Positions 5,787 to 5,832 of a stretch of 5,832 nt of DNA are shown piece by piece. Each line of letters starts with the position of its first letter. Positions within the stretch are counted from its first letter, which is position 1. The stretch spans positions 1 through 5,832 of the forward strand of contig JAUNCU010000177.1 in the NCBI GenBank assembly GCA_030526455.1. The letters run 5' to 3'. A program made the translations under genes and the position numbers. The DNA comes from Bacteroidales bacterium. Lineage in GTDB: Bacteria > Bacteroidota > Bacteroidia > Bacteroidales > Muribaculaceae. Under the pieces are notes generated by a model that was not told the DNA's origin, searched no databases, and worked only from the letters and a program-made list of their open reading frames with translations.

Positions 5787-5832
5787 AGTTGAAAAAATCT
5801 AATTTATATGAGTTTTTTTATTTGAGTCTACG
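5787..5832 (-). other. AT-rich leader upstream of moxR, reaching the window edge
   Basis: These 46 bp are markedly more AT-rich than the coding DNA and lead directly into the moxR ATG. They probably hold the 5' leader of the operon mRNA and perhaps part of its promoter. The nearest match to a Bacteroidota -7 element (TAGATTTT, 5794-5801) is only 8 bp from the ATG and has no -33 partner, so no promoter is called. Confidence 0.4.

Noticed and set aside
5794..5801. Bacteroidota -7-like element TAGATTTT upstream of moxR
   Set aside because: It sits 8 bp from the ATG, misses the final G of the consensus and has no -33 TTTG at the right distance.

Overview
The window holds six genes, all read from the minus strand, forming most of one Bat (Bacteroides aerotolerance) operon. 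In transcription order, right to left, they are: a MoxR-family AAA+ ATPase (5786 to 4791), a soluble DUF58 protein with a von Willebrand factor A (VWA) fold (4705 to 3824), a secreted, membrane-anchored BatD-like/DUF4381-like protein (3786 to 2806), BatA (2809 to 1814), BatB (1757 to 711) and BatC (714 to the left edge, where it is cut). Gene content, gene order and protein sequence point to Bacteroidota, probably Bacteroidales. The coding DNA is fairly GC-rich for that group, which would suit a Prevotella- or Muribaculaceae-like genome, but the window alone does not fix the genus.

Gene spacing is tight. There are 4-bp ATGA overlaps at BatD-like/batA and at batB/batC, and AT-rich gaps of 37 and 56 bp at DUF58/BatD-like and batA/batB. 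The moxR/DUF58 gap is 85 bp, GC-rich, and holds a small hairpin. The 46 bp upstream of moxR are very AT-rich and presumably hold the leader, perhaps part of the promoter. No gene-free stretch exceeds 100 bp. No RNA gene, mobile element or CRISPR array was seen.

How the parts fit together (family knowledge plus inference): the MoxR ATPase is thought to act as a chaperone-like remodeler on VWA partners. DUF58 is the cytoplasmic VWA partner. BatA and BatB are inner-membrane proteins with VWA domains on a metal-binding (MIDAS) scaffold. The BatD-like protein has a large extracytoplasmic domain and a cytoplasmic tail. BatC contributes TPR repeats outside the cytoplasmic membrane. All catalytic and MIDAS residues that can be checked are present, so the operon looks functional. 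The full BatD and BatE genes that usually follow would lie left of the window.

This is a known system, and I do not see a new one. The points that deserve a second look are: the lipoprotein signal with an acidic patch on BatC, its 51-residue tail made only of K, N, Q and D, the use of strong Shine-Dalgarno sites at exactly the two overlapping junctions, and the hairpin plus short upstream reading frame before DUF58.
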